Shown here one piece after another: positions 33,265 to 42,348 of a DNA stretch of 64,000 bases (its first letter is position 1; each line of letters opens with the position of its first letter). The notes below the pieces were generated by a model that saw only the letters and a list, made by a program, of their open reading frames with translations, did no database searches and had not been told where the DNA came from. This DNA comes from Dyella_B acidisoli (GTDB lineage Bacteria; Pseudomonadota; Gammaproteobacteria; Xanthomonadales; Rhodanobacteraceae), in assembly GCF_049532895.1 (NCBI RefSeq), contig NZ_CP064031.1, positions 372,001 through 436,000 on the forward strand, written 5' to 3'. The position numbers were made by a program, and so were the translations under genes.

Positions 33265-34958
33265 GCGAAAACCTCGGCATCAATGGCGTGGCGCGCGGCC
33301 GGCAACACGCCGCTGCGTACGAGAAAGTCACCGAAACGTTCGTGTTCATGGCGTTCGACGGCGTAGCGTGCAAACAGTCCATCCAGCTCGGCGAGAATGC
33401 CGGCCTCGTCGATGTTTTCGCGCAATATGCGATTGAGGCGTTGCCCGGCGAAGTCGGCGCCTACGCGCAGGTCGTAGCGACCAATTGCACGGCCGATCAG
33501 CGCGATCTCGCCGAGGTAGGGGCGCGAGCAACCGTTCGGGCATCCAGACAGGCGCAGCACAATCGGCTCGTCGCGCAATCCGTGGCGTTCGAGCAACGCT
33601 TCCAGCTTCGGCAGCAGCTGCGGCAGGTAACGCTCGCTTTCAGCCATGGCCAAGCCGCAGGTCGGCAAGGCGACGCAGGCCACCGCGTGTCGACGAATGC
33701 CGCTCAGCTGGCGATAGCCATCGAGCTTGTACTCGGCAACCAGCGCGTCGACGCGTTCGCGTTGCGAGACCGGCACGTTGGCGATGATCAGGTTCTGGTT
33801 GCAGGTCATACGGAAATCGCCCTGGTGCACTTCCGCAATCGCACGCAGACCACTCAGATGCGGCTGCCCAGGAAGATCGGCGAGACGGCCCGATTCAATC
33901 TGCAAGGTGAGATGCCAGCGGCCGTCGTCGCCCTCGGTCCAGCCGTAACGGTCACCGTTGTGATCGAACCGATACGGCCGCGAAGCCTGCAACGTGAAGC
34001 CGATGCGGCGTTCCAGCTCCGCCTTGAAAGCGGCTAAGCCCATGCGATCAATGGTGTACTTCAGCCGCGCGTGTTTGCGCTCCCGGCGATCGCCGTGATC
34101 GCGCTGCACTTCGATGACGCCTTCGGCAGTGCGGAGCAGTTGTTCGGGCTCCACAAAACCGATCACGCTGCCGAGCCGCGGATACGTGCTGGGATCGCCA
34201 TGAGTCGCGCCCATGCCACCGCCGATGGCTACGTTGAAGCCAAGCAGTTCGCCGTGTTCGATGATGGCGATCAGGCCGAGATCCTGCGCGAACACGTCCA
34301 CGTCATTGGTGGGCGGCACGGCGATGCCGATCTTGAATTTACGCGGCAGATAGGTGGAACCATACAGCGGCTCGCTCTCTTCCTCGCCGCCTGCGACCAG
34401 CTTCTCGTCGAGCCAAATCTCATGATAAGCGCGCGTCTTTGGCTTCAGGTGTTCCGACAGGCGTTCCGCCCAGTGATAGGCCAAGCGATGCGCTGGCGAA
34501 GCGACAGGATTCGCGCTGGCGACCACGTTGCGGTTGACGTCGCCGCAGGCAGCGATGGTGCTGACCAGCGCTTTGTTCATCGCAGCGATTGAACGCTTCA
34601 GGTCGCGCTTCAGAATGCCGTGCAACTGAAATGTCTGCCGCGTGGTGATGCGCAGCGTGTGATTGGCCCAGGTGCGCGCGATGTGATCGAACGACAGCCA
34701 TTGCGCGGGGCTCAGCACGCCGCCGGCCAGCCTCGCACGCACCATGAACTGATACGCGGGCTCCAACTTCTGCTTGCGGCGTTCTTCGCGCAGGTCGCGA
34801 TCATCCTGCTGGTAGCTGCCGTGAAACTTCAGCAGTTTGTTGTCGTCTTCGCTGATTGCACCCGTGACAGGATCGGCAAGGCTTTCGACCAAGGTGCCAC
34901 GCAAGAAGCGGCTCTTCGCCTTGATGCGCTCGAGTTCGGAAAGGGCGACTTCGCTCAT
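33261..34958 (-). CDS. cysI: Sulfite reductase hemoprotein subunit
   Basis: CysI reduces sulfite to sulfide on a siroheme-[4Fe-4S] centre. The 565-residue protein shows SRFLRGTLVESL and RTWANHTLRITTRQTFQLHG near the N-terminus and the cluster cysteines in CVALPTCGLAMAESER and LSGCPNGCSRPYLGEIAL. Start chosen at MSEVALSELERIKAK; 20 further codons upstream are open but unlike the family. Eight bp after cysJ, overlapping cysH. Confidence 0.97.
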   Translation of the reverse strand: MSEVALSELERIKAKSRFLRGTLVESLADPVTGAISEDDNKLLKFHGSYQQDDRDLREERRKQKLEPAYQFMVRARLAGGVLSPAQWLSFDHIARTWANHTLRITTRQTFQLHGILKRDLKRSIAAMNKALVSTIAACGDVNRNVVASANPVASPAHRLAYHWAERLSEHLKPKTRAYHEIWLDEKLVAGGEEESEPLYGSTYLPRKFKIGIAVPPTNDVDVFAQDLGLIAIIEHGELLGFNVAIGGGMGATHGDPSTYPRLGSVIGFVEPEQLLRTAEGVIEVQRDHGDRRERKHARLKYTIDRMGLAAFKAELERRIGFTLQASRPYRFDHNGDRYGWTEGDDGRWHLTLQIESGRLADLPGQPHLSGLRAIAEVHQGDFRMTCNQNLIIANVPVSQRERVDALVAEYKLDGYRQLSGIRRHAVACVALPTCGLAMAESERYLPQLLPKLEALLERHGLRDEPIVLRLSGCPNGCSRPYLGEIALIGRAIGRYDLRVGADFAGQRLNRILRENIDEAGILAELDGLFARYAVERHEHERFGDFLVRSGVLPAARHAIDAEVFA

Positions 34959-34966
34959 CGCGGACC

Positions 34967-36763
34967 TCAATACACGTCGCGGGCGTAACGGCCCTGTTGG
35001 ATCAACTGGTTCAACCATGCTTCGGCGTCTTCGCTTGAACGCGCGCCGTGTTCGGCAACAATCGAAGCCAACGCCTTATGCACATCCTTGGCCATCCGAT
35101 TGGCATCGCCGCAGACATACACGTGCGCGCCGTTCTCCAGCCACTCGTACAAGCGACGACCTTGCTCGATCAGACGATGCTGGACATAAAGCTTTTGAGC
35201 TTGGTCACGTGAGAATGCGAGATCGAGGCGATGCAGCTGTCCGCGCTTGAGCGCCTGCTGCCATTCCACTTGGTACAAGAAGTCCGAGTAGAAATGCGGA
35301 TTGCCGAACACCAGCCAGTTGCGCCCGCTGGCACCGCGTTCGGCGCGCTCCTGCACGAATGCGCGATACGGTGCGACGCCGGTACCTGCGCCGATCATGA
35401 TGATGTCGCGATCGTCGCCAGGCAGATGGAAACGTTCGTTGGCCTCGATAAAGACCGGTACGTTTTCGCCTTCCCCGTACTGTGCCAGATAGCGGCTGGC
35501 CGTGCCCCAACGTGCTTCTCCGTCGAACGCATAGTCGACGTGGCTGACGGTGAGATGCACTTCATCGCTCACCACGGACTGGCTCGAGGCGATGGAATAC
35601 AGGCGTGGTGCGAGTGGACGCAGCGCGGCGACCAGTGTTTCCGCCGTCCAATCTGCGGGATAGCGATGGAGCAGATCCAGGACCTGCCATTGCGAAAACA
35701 GTGCAGCCAACGCATCACGCGATGTCGGCAACAACAGCTCTCGCAGATGAGCATCCCCATTGCGTTCTGCGTGAGCGGCGAAGAAGGGGCGCGTGAGCTG
35801 AGTCAGCTCGCGATGCTCGGTCAGCCATGTGCGCAGCGCGTGTTCTTCCTCGCCCACGCGGACAGCGGTATCCCCGTCAAGTCGCAAGGCCGTCAGCACA
35901 GCATCGACGAGGGCAGGTGACTGCGTCGGCCACACGCCTAGTGCGTCACCCGGCGCATAGCGCAGGCCGGAACCTTCCAGCGAAAGTTCAAGATGGCGTA
36001 CGTCGCGATCGCTGCCGCGGCCGGTAATGCGCTGGTTGAGCAGCAATGGCGCCAGGAACGGCTGTTCGCGATGCCACGCCGGCGTGCTGCGCGCCGTACG
36101 CAAGGTGGTGACCTTGGCCAGCGGTGCGGAGGTTTTCAGCTGCTCGCGCGCTTGCTGAAGTGCTTGTTCCAGCCAGGGCTGCGCCACGGTTTCCAGATCG
36201 ACGTCTGCTTCGCCGGAAGAGAACAGGCGTTGCGCGCCCAGCGTCGCAAAGCGCTCATCGAGTTGGCGGCCGATTGCGCAAAAGTTCGGATAGCTGGAAT
36301 CGCCCAGACCCAGCACGCCGTAACGTAAGGCTTCCAGTTTCGGCGCGCGTGCGCTAGTGATGAATTCGAAGAAGGCACGCGAATCGTCCGGTGGCTCGCC
36401 ATCGCCTTGCGTGCTGACGACGATGTAAAGCAGGCGCTCCTGCTTCAGCTCGCGCGTGGCATAAGCATCTGTGCGCACTACGCGTACGGCCAGTCCAGCG
36501 GCGGAGGCGCGACGCCCGAGATCTTCAGCCAGGCGCTTGGCATTACCGGTCTGGCTGCCATAGAGAATGGTCAGGCGAGCTTGGGCGTCGACGGCGTGTG
36601 AAGCCTCGGCCGCTGTGCTTTTGCCGGGAAGCTGACGTTGGCCTGCAACGCCTGCGAGGTAGCCGGAAAGCCACAGCAACGCCGGTGCTTCCAACCCGTC
36701 GATCAGACGCGCAACCAGCGGTTGCTTGTCTTCGGGGAACGGCGATAGTGTGGCGGCGGTCAT
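34967..36763 (-). CDS. cysJ: Sulfite reductase flavoprotein alpha subunit
   Basis: CysJ moves electrons from NADPH through FAD and FMN to CysI. The 598-residue protein has an N-terminal extension, a flavodoxin domain (ILYGSQTGNAKRLAEDL, VVSTQGDGEPPDD, GLGDSSYPNFC), an FAD-binding domain (RLYSIASSQSV) and an NADPH-binding end (MIGAGTGVAPYRAFVQERAE, VYVCGDANRMAKDV, terminal RDVY). Full length. First gene of the sulfur operon; a GGACGTC box lies 14-29 bp upstream of its start codon. Confidence 0.97.
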   Translation of the reverse strand: MTAATLSPFPEDKQPLVARLIDGLEAPALLWLSGYLAGVAGQRQLPGKSTAAEASHAVDAQARLTILYGSQTGNAKRLAEDLGRRASAAGLAVRVVRTDAYATRELKQERLLYIVVSTQGDGEPPDDSRAFFEFITSARAPKLEALRYGVLGLGDSSYPNFCAIGRQLDERFATLGAQRLFSSGEADVDLETVAQPWLEQALQQAREQLKTSAPLAKVTTLRTARSTPAWHREQPFLAPLLLNQRITGRGSDRDVRHLELSLEGSGLRYAPGDALGVWPTQSPALVDAVLTALRLDGDTAVRVGEEEHALRTWLTEHRELTQLTRPFFAAHAERNGDAHLRELLLPTSRDALAALFSQWQVLDLLHRYPADWTAETLVAALRPLAPRLYSIASSQSVVSDEVHLTVSHVDYAFDGEARWGTASRYLAQYGEGENVPVFIEANERFHLPGDDRDIIMIGAGTGVAPYRAFVQERAERGASGRNWLVFGNPHFYSDFLYQVEWQQALKRGQLHRLDLAFSRDQAQKLYVQHRLIEQGRRLYEWLENGAHVYVCGDANRMAKDVHKALASIVAEHGARSSEDAEAWLNQLIQQGRYARDVY

Positions 36764-36776
36764 TGTTTGAGGTCCT

Positions 36777-36792
36777 GGACGTTTAGACGTCC
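36777..36792 (-). promoter_or_regulatory. GGACGTC box upstream of cysJ
   Basis: Read toward cysJ the site is ATTTGGACGTCTAAACGTCC, an inverted repeat GGACG/CGTCC that also reads as two tandem met-box-like octamers. It lies only 14 bp before the cysJ start codon, so a bound protein, or an RNA structure, would block or modulate expression there. It could also act on the divergent porin gene. Confidence 0.6.
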
Positions 36793-36986
36793 AAATCAGT
36801 TAAAGAATGTTAGGACTTTGTTTTTTTGCCCAGAAATGATGCGGTGGCATATCCGCATGCCATTCCCTCCTTTCCACTGAGCAAAACCGCACAGGCAGCA
36901 TGGAACCGGGTGCGCTACCCCCTCCAGCGCGCCATGGGTCTTCATCCACTTGTCCAAGGCGCCGCCGCGCGGCGCCGGAGCCTCGC
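36793..36986. other. cysJ-porin intergenic region
   Basis: Divergent promoter region. AT-rich segments (TTAAAGAATGTTAGGACTTTG, about 36800-36820) near the cysJ side are likely promoter elements. The porin-proximal part is GC-rich and read through in the porin frame, but a good ribosome site at 36976-36980 favours the later start. Confidence 0.4.
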
Positions 36987-38189
36987 ATGCCTCGACGATC
37001 TAAGCCTTTTCATGCCGTGTTGACGTTGGTCACGGCGTTTTCGCTGGCCGCGTCCATACCCGCCGCCAAGGCTGGCGACCCTGACTGGCTTTACAATTGG
37101 CCGACGCACGCGCAACTGAGCGACGGCACCGATATCGGCCTGGTGTTGCGCTACCAGTACGACCTCAATGATTTTTCGCACGACGACGGCAAGTTCACGG
37201 ACGCGCATACCAATCGCCGCAAATACCTGGGCTTCTACGTCAAAAAGCCTGGCGTTTATGACGCCACGGTGTACTACGACTTCCAATCCAGGCAGTGGCA
37301 GGACGTCTTTGCCCGGCTGCAGTCGAAAGCGGTGTTTGGCGAGGACCTGGGTGCCGTTCGCTTCGGGCAAAGCAAGACGCCCGTAAGCTTCGAAGGCGTC
37401 ACCACATCAACGCAGACCACCTTTATTGAACTGGCGCTACCTTCACAGGCTGTGTACGAAAACCGCCGTGTCGGTGTGGATTGGGCCATCCAGCGCCAGC
37501 ATTGGTTGGCGAGCCTCGGTTATTACGGCCAGAACCTGACGGGTAAGAACCGAGGGCATACCCTTGCAGCCCGCGCTGCCTGGGTGCCAATTCACGAGGC
37601 AACGAATGTGCTGCACCTGGGCGTGGCGGCTTCACAGGAACGTCCCTATGGTTTGGTGAACGCGCTAGGCGTACAGCAACCGGCTACGACCAGCTTCAAG
37701 GCGCCGCCAGAAGCGGGGCTTACCACCGTTAGCCTGATCAGTTCGGGCACGTTGACGGCGGTGAAGCACATCAATCGTCTTGGTCTGGAAGGGTTGTGGA
37801 TCGACGGCCCGTGGTCGGTGCAGGGTGAATACCTGCAAGCACAGACCACGTTTGACGTGCCGCGGCCGAACTACGACCTCTCTGGTTATTACGTGTTCGG
37901 CAGCTGGGTGCTTACCGGCGAATCACGTCAATATCACGACGGCAATGTCAGTAACGTGATTCCTGCGCACCCATGGGGAGCGGTGGAATTGGCGATGCGT
38001 TACAGCGACCTCGATCTCAACGACGGACGCGTGCAGGGCGGTAAGGAACACGACTGGACCGCGGGTGCGAACTGGTACCTGGGTACGCATTTGCGCCTGC
38101 AAGCCAACTACATCCGTGCTTTCAGCAACAGGAAGGGGCTGGTGATCGATCCGCATATTTTCGAGCTGCGTGCGGAGATTTTCATATAG
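36987..38189 (+). CDS. OprO/OprP-type outer-membrane porin
   Basis: A 400-residue protein with a signal peptide (LTLVTAFSLAASIPAAKAG) and a beta-barrel pattern of alternating residues. DGTDIGLVLRYQYDLNDF, RRKYLGFYVKKPG, VRFGQSKTPVSFEGVT and the last strand ANYIRAFSNRKGLVIDPHIF followed by a terminal aromatic/aliphatic end (FELRAEIFI) match the phosphate-selective porin O/P family. GGAG precedes the start. It lies between the cysJIH operon and the sulfate ABC transporter, so an anion (perhaps sulfate) role is reasonable but inferred. Confidence 0.85.
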   Translation: MPRRSKPFHAVLTLVTAFSLAASIPAAKAGDPDWLYNWPTHAQLSDGTDIGLVLRYQYDLNDFSHDDGKFTDAHTNRRKYLGFYVKKPGVYDATVYYDFQSRQWQDVFARLQSKAVFGEDLGAVRFGQSKTPVSFEGVTTSTQTTFIELALPSQAVYENRRVGVDWAIQRQHWLASLGYYGQNLTGKNRGHTLAARAAWVPIHEATNVLHLGVAASQERPYGLVNALGVQQPATTSFKAPPEAGLTTVSLISSGTLTAVKHINRLGLEGLWIDGPWSVQGEYLQAQTTFDVPRPNYDLSGYYVFGSWVLTGESRQYHDGNVSNVIPAHPWGAVELAMRYSDLDLNDGRVQGGKEHDWTAGANWYLGTHLRLQANYIRAFSNRKGLVIDPHIFELRAEIFI

Positions 38190-38199
38190 CGAGAAATAG

Positions 38200-38337
38200 T
38201 CCCCTCTCCCCTCCGGGGAGAGGGCTAGGGTGAGGGGCCAATCTCGCGAAGTGCACCATGCGAAGCACTGCTTCGATTGAGATTCACGGCAAGCCCCGAC
38301 CCCTCACTCCGACCCTCTCCCCGGAGGGGAGAGGGAG
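38200..38337. repeat. CTCTCCCC-type paired palindromes before sbp
   Basis: Left unit CCCCTCTCCCCTCCGGGGAG (38200-38219) with following GGGTGAGGGG, right unit about 38297-38337 in the opposite orientation. Same family as 7276-7409 and 51810-51943. It lies between the porin stop and the sbp promoter region. Confidence 0.8.
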
Positions 38338-38374
38338 TAGTAGCAAGCATATGGTTAGGACGATCCGCGCTTTC

Positions 38375-38390
38375 GGACGTCCAGCCGTCC
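38375..38390 (+). promoter_or_regulatory. GGACGTC box upstream of sbp
   Basis: GGACGTCCAGCCGTCC, in the same orientation relative to its gene as the boxes before cysJ and cysG; consensus GGACGTCYANNCRTCY. It lies 49 bp before the sbp start codon. Confidence 0.5.
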
Positions 38391-38439
38391 GAACCTATAG
38401 TGCACAGTGGGCGATGCTGCCCCGAGGAGATTTTCACGT

Positions 38440-39441
38440 ATGAGACGCCTACTGTTCCTGCTGGCCGTTCTGCTATCGCTGTGCACCGGCTGCTCGTCAG
38501 TGGACGATACGAAGCTGCTGAACGTCTCCTACGACCCTACCCGTGAATATTTTCAGGACACCGACACGGCCTTCAAGGCGTACTGGGCGAAACAGACAGG
38601 GCAGAGTATTGCCGTCACAACGTCCAATGGCGGTTCCGGCAAGCAGGCTCGCGCGGTGCTTGATGGCTTGCAGGCGGACGTGGTGACCCTGGCCTTGGCG
38701 TATGACATCGACGTGCTCGCCGACAAGGGATTGTTGGCGAAGGACTGGCAGGCACGCTTGCCGGACAACAGTTCGCCCTACACGTCTACCGTGGTGTTCG
38801 TGGTACGCAAGGGCAATCCAAAGCAGATTCACGATTGGTCCGACCTGATTCGCCCCGACGTGCGGGTGATCACGCCCAATCCGAAGACGTCGGGCGGCGC
38901 GCGCTGGAATTTCCTTGCTGCGTGGGGCTGGGCGCTTCGCCAGCCGGATGGCAACGCAGACACAGCACGTGCCTACGTCACCAAGCTCTATAGGAATGTG
39001 CCCGTGCTTGATACCGGGTCACGCGGCGCAACCAACACGTTTGTCCAGCGCGGCATCGGCGACGTGCTGATTGCATGGGAAAGCGAAGCGTTGATGACGC
39101 AGAAGGAATTCGGCAAAGACAAGTATGAAATCGTCGTGCCTTCCACAACGATCCTGGCGGAGCCGCCCGTAGCTGTCGTTGATGCGGTGGCGGCCAAGCG
39201 TGGCACCCAGAAGATCGCACAAGCGTTTCTGCAGTACTTATATAGCCCGGAAGGGCAGGAGATTGCCGCCAAGCATTTCTTCCGTCCGCGCCTGGCATCG
39301 GTGGCCGAGAAGTACGCGACACAGTTTCCCGCGGTGAAAACCTTCACCATCGCTGAACAGTTTGGCGATTGGCGTCAGGTACAGGCCACCTATTTCGCTG
39401 ATGGTGGAGTGTTCGACCAGATCACCGAGGGGGCGCACTGA
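38440..39441 (+). CDS. sbp: Sulfate ABC transporter, substrate-binding protein
   Basis: The periplasmic sulfate-binding protein that feeds CysTWA. The 333-residue protein has a signal sequence ending LCTGCSS (possibly a lipoprotein site, though the residue at -3 is unusual) and family motifs LNVSYDPTREYFQDTDTAF, SNGGSGKQARAVLDGL, DVVTLALAYDIDVL, NPKTSGGARWNFLAAWG and GDVLIAWESEAL. Good ribosome site (GAGGAG). It starts the sbp-cysT-cysW-cysA operon, with a GGACGTC box upstream. Confidence 0.95.
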   Translation: MRRLLFLLAVLLSLCTGCSSVDDTKLLNVSYDPTREYFQDTDTAFKAYWAKQTGQSIAVTTSNGGSGKQARAVLDGLQADVVTLALAYDIDVLADKGLLAKDWQARLPDNSSPYTSTVVFVVRKGNPKQIHDWSDLIRPDVRVITPNPKTSGGARWNFLAAWGWALRQPDGNADTARAYVTKLYRNVPVLDTGSRGATNTFVQRGIGDVLIAWESEALMTQKEFGKDKYEIVVPSTTILAEPPVAVVDAVAAKRGTQKIAQAFLQYLYSPEGQEIAAKHFFRPRLASVAEKYATQFPAVKTFTIAEQFGDWRQVQATYFADGGVFDQITEGAH

Positions 39442-39446
39442 CCGCA

Positions 39447-40271
39447 ATGGCCCGCCACGTACTACCAGGGTTTCGCCTGAGCACCGGCTACACGCTCGTG
39501 GTGCTTGGCAGTTGCGTGTTGCTTCCACTCGCGGCGTTGTTGTGGACGGCATGCGAACTCGGGCCGGCGGGATGGTGGGCGCAAATAGGTACGCGCCGCG
39601 TTTTGGCAGCGTTGAAACTGAGTTTTGGTGCTGCACTGCTTGCAGCCACCATCGATGCACTGCTCGGCTTGTTGGTGGCGTGGGTGCTGGTGCGTTATCG
39701 CTTTGCGTTCCGTCGCGTGTGCGATGCGCTGGTCGATCTGCCGTTTGCGTTACCCACGGCTGTCGCCGGCATTTCGTTGACGGCGTTGTATGCGCCGAAT
39801 GGCTGGATAGGTAGCCGCCTGGCACCGCTCGGCATCCAAGTGGCCTACACGCGGCTGGGTGTGCTGCTGGCGATGGTGTTCGTTGGTCTGCCGTTCGTCG
39901 TGCGCACGCTGCAACCAGTGCTTGAAAGCATGGAAAGCGATCTGGAGGAAGCAGCCTATACGCTTGGCGCTTCGTCTGTGCAACGTTTCTTCCGTGTGGT
40001 GTTGCCGTTGCTGCTGCCGACGCTGCTGACCGGATACGCGCTGGCGCTGGCGCGCGCGATCGGCGAATACGGCTCGGTGATCTTCATCGCTGGCAACCGC
40101 TTGTTCCGCACGGAGATCGCGCCTTATCTGATCGTGCAGAAAATCGATTCGCAGTACGACTATCGCGGCGCGGCTGCGCTGGGAGCAGTGATGCTGGGTG
40201 CCTCGTTGTTGTTGCTTGTCGCGATGGCCTGGCTAAATCGCTGGACTCGTCGTTGGGCGGTGGTGCGCTGA
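39447..40271 (+). CDS. cysT: Sulfate ABC transporter permease CysT
   Basis: Inner-membrane permease half of the sulfate importer (also named cysU). 274 residues, six hydrophobic helices. Visible features: DALVDLPFALPTAVAGISL and the ABC-contact loop SDLEEAAYTLGASSVQRFF, followed by ALARAIGEYGSVIFIAGN, which is distinctive for CysT. It starts five bases after sbp and its stop overlaps the cysW start. Confidence 0.96.
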   Translation: MARHVLPGFRLSTGYTLVVLGSCVLLPLAALLWTACELGPAGWWAQIGTRRVLAALKLSFGAALLAATIDALLGLLVAWVLVRYRFAFRRVCDALVDLPFALPTAVAGISLTALYAPNGWIGSRLAPLGIQVAYTRLGVLLAMVFVGLPFVVRTLQPVLESMESDLEEAAYTLGASSVQRFFRVVLPLLLPTLLTGYALALARAIGEYGSVIFIAGNRLFRTEIAPYLIVQKIDSQYDYRGAAALGAVMLGASLLLLVAMAWLNRWTRRWAVVR

Positions 40272-41128
40272 TGGCCGCCGTCGCTGCCGTGGTGTCGATG
40301 GGCCGGCCTACATGGTCCATGCGAGTGGCGCGCGTTGTGCTGGTGCTCGCCGCGCTCGCTGTACTGGGTTGGTTGCTGGTGTTGCCGTTGCTGGCGATTT
40401 TCGCCGAAGCGTTCCGGCAGGGTGTGGCGTTCTATCTGGATGCAATCCGCCAGCCGGATACGCTCGCCGCCGTACGCCTGACCTTGACCGTTGCCGCCAT
40501 TGCCGTGCCCTTGAACATGGTCTTCGGCCTGGCCGCTGCCTGGTCGATGACGCACTTCGAGTTTCGTGGCAAGTCGTTGCTTGCAGCACTGATCGATCTG
40601 CCGTTTTCGATCTCGCCGGTGGTCGCCGGCATGATGCTGATCCTGGTCTACGGAAAAGACGGCTGGCTGGGTTCGTGGCTGGAAGCACATAACGTGCAGG
40701 TGATCTTTGCCTTGCCTGGTTTGGTGTTGGCAACGGTGCTGGTGACGCTGCCATTCGTGGCGCGCGAGCTGATTCCGTTGATGCAGGCGCAGGGTTCGGA
40801 ACAGGAAGAAGCAGCGCTGACGCTGGGCGCCGGCGGATGGCAGATCTTCTTCCGCGTCACCCTGCCGCGCGTGCGCTGGGCGCTGTTGTATGGCGTCCTG
40901 TTATGCAATGCGCGAGCCATGGGCGAGTTTGGTGCGGTCTATGTGGTTTCGGGCCACCTGCGCGGCATCACCAATACGCTGCCGCTGCAGGTGGATCAGC
41001 TGTACCAAGAAAATTTTTCCGCCGCTTTTGCAGTGGCTTCACTGCTTGCCCTGCTTACTGTCCTCACGCTTGGTATCAAGCGTTTCGTGGAGTGGCGGCA
41101 CGGCGGCGAGTTGAATGCCAACACTTGA
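40271..41128 (+). CDS. cysW: Sulfate ABC transporter permease CysW
   Basis: Second permease half, 285 residues. SISPVVAGMMLILVYGKDGW, the coupling loop SEQEEAALTLGAGGWQIFF and NARAMGEFGAVYVVSGHL identify CysW, and the end KRFVEWR is typical. Its ATG overlaps the cysT stop (TGATG), pointing to coupled translation. cysA follows 14 bp later. Confidence 0.96.
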   Translation: MAAVAAVVSMGRPTWSMRVARVVLVLAALAVLGWLLVLPLLAIFAEAFRQGVAFYLDAIRQPDTLAAVRLTLTVAAIAVPLNMVFGLAAAWSMTHFEFRGKSLLAALIDLPFSISPVVAGMMLILVYGKDGWLGSWLEAHNVQVIFALPGLVLATVLVTLPFVARELIPLMQAQGSEQEEAALTLGAGGWQIFFRVTLPRVRWALLYGVLLCNARAMGEFGAVYVVSGHLRGITNTLPLQVDQLYQENFSAAFAVASLLALLTVLTLGIKRFVEWRHGGELNANT

Positions 41129-41142
41129 GGATCTTTGACCGG

Positions 41143-42288
41143 ATGGCTATCGAGATTTCCCGCCTGCGTCGCCAGTTCGATGGGTTCATCGCCCTCGACG
41201 ACGTCAGCCTGACTATCGGTGACGGCGAATTTGTTGCCGTGCTCGGTCCGTCGGGCTCGGGAAAAACGAGCCTGCTGCGCATTCTTGCCGGACTCGATCA
41301 ACCGGATGCCGGCAGCGTGCTGCGCGATGGCCAGGATCTGCTCGCACTGGACGCCCGGCGCCGCGGTGTGGGTCTGGTGTTCCAGCACTACGCGCTGTTT
41401 CCGCACATGACGGTGGCGCAAAACGTGGCTTTCGGCTTGCGCGTTCGTCCATGGCGTTTGCGGCCCAAGACCTCGGCTATCAAGGCAAGCGTCGAGAATC
41501 TGCTGCGCAAGGTAGAGCTAGAAGGTTTCGCACACCGCTATCCTGCGCAGCTTTCCGGCGGCCAGCGCCAGCGTGTTGCTTTGGCGCGCGCGCTGGCGAT
41601 CGAGCCGCGTCTGCTGCTACTGGATGAACCGTTTGGTGCACTTGATGCGCAGGTGCGCGTAAATCTGCGCGGCTGGCTGCGCGAGTTCCATCGTTCGTTC
41701 GGCATCACCAGCTTGTTCGTCACGCACGATCAAGATGAGGCATTGGAAATGGCCGATCGTGTGGTGCTGATGAATCGCGGTCGCATTGAACAGATCGGCA
41801 CGCCGGAGCAGATCTATCGCCAGCCTGCTACGCCATTTGCGTCACGCTTCATTGCGCGCGGCCAATCGTTGCCTGGTGAGGTAAAGGGGCAGCAATTGCA
41901 TCTGTTCGGCCACGTGTGGCGCATCGAAAATTTTGCAGGGAATGATGCGCACGAAGTCACCGTGCACGTGCGTCCCGAAGACATCGTGCTCACCTCGTTG
42001 CCGGGCGATGGTCTGAAGGCGAAGCTGCTCAATCTGCGGCACGTGGCCGGCACCGTGCGTGCGAGTTTGCTCGTGGAGAGCATGGACGAGCCGATCGAAG
42101 CGGAATGGAGCGAGCGCGATTGGGCACGGCATCATGGTCCGGCCGACGATGTTATCGGCGTCCATTTTCAGGCGTTGTCGGTCTTTGCCAGTGATCGGGA
42201 GGGCCGTGTGCTGGCGCGCGCAACCCTGCATCCGCCTCACGCGAGTTTTCCTGTCGCGGTAGGACCCTGGCGGCGGGTTGAAGCTTAA
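41143..42288 (+). CDS. cysA: Sulfate ABC transporter ATP-binding protein
   Basis: The ATPase of the sulfate importer, 381 residues. Walker A GPSGSGKTS, Q-loop VFQHYALFPHMTV, signature LSGGQRQRVALARALA, Walker B LLLLDEPFGALDAQVR and the switch His in VTHDQDEALEMADR are all present, followed by a C-terminal TOBE-like regulatory domain (about 240-381). The start MAIEISRLRRQFDGF is chosen; it lies 14 bp after cysW. Last gene of the operon, followed by a GTAGGTT-type hairpin. Confidence 0.96.
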   Translation: MAIEISRLRRQFDGFIALDDVSLTIGDGEFVAVLGPSGSGKTSLLRILAGLDQPDAGSVLRDGQDLLALDARRRGVGLVFQHYALFPHMTVAQNVAFGLRVRPWRLRPKTSAIKASVENLLRKVELEGFAHRYPAQLSGGQRQRVALARALAIEPRLLLLDEPFGALDAQVRVNLRGWLREFHRSFGITSLFVTHDQDEALEMADRVVLMNRGRIEQIGTPEQIYRQPATPFASRFIARGQSLPGEVKGQQLHLFGHVWRIENFAGNDAHEVTVHVRPEDIVLTSLPGDGLKAKLLNLRHVAGTVRASLLVESMDEPIEAEWSERDWARHHGPADDVIGVHFQALSVFASDREGRVLARATLHPPHASFPVAVGPWRRVEA

Positions 42289-42307
42289 GCAAGCCAGGAT
42301 GGCAGTC

Positions 42308-42335
42308 ATAGGTTGGGGTGCGAACCCCAGCCTGC
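42308..42335. repeat. Single-arm GTAGGTT-type hairpin after cysA
   Basis: AGGTTGGGGT (42310-42319) pairs with ACCCCAGCCT (42324-42333) with one G-T. It is one arm of the family seen as full pairs at 17124-17196 and 29988-30061, lying between the convergent cysA and peptidoglycan-binding genes. Confidence 0.7.
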
Positions 42336-42348
42336 AAAACATCCAAGC

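Noticed and set aside
36777..36792. Calling the GGACGTC box a MetJ site outright
   Set aside because: MetJ is not commonly found in this bacterial group and no metJ gene is visible; only the likeness to met boxes is reported.
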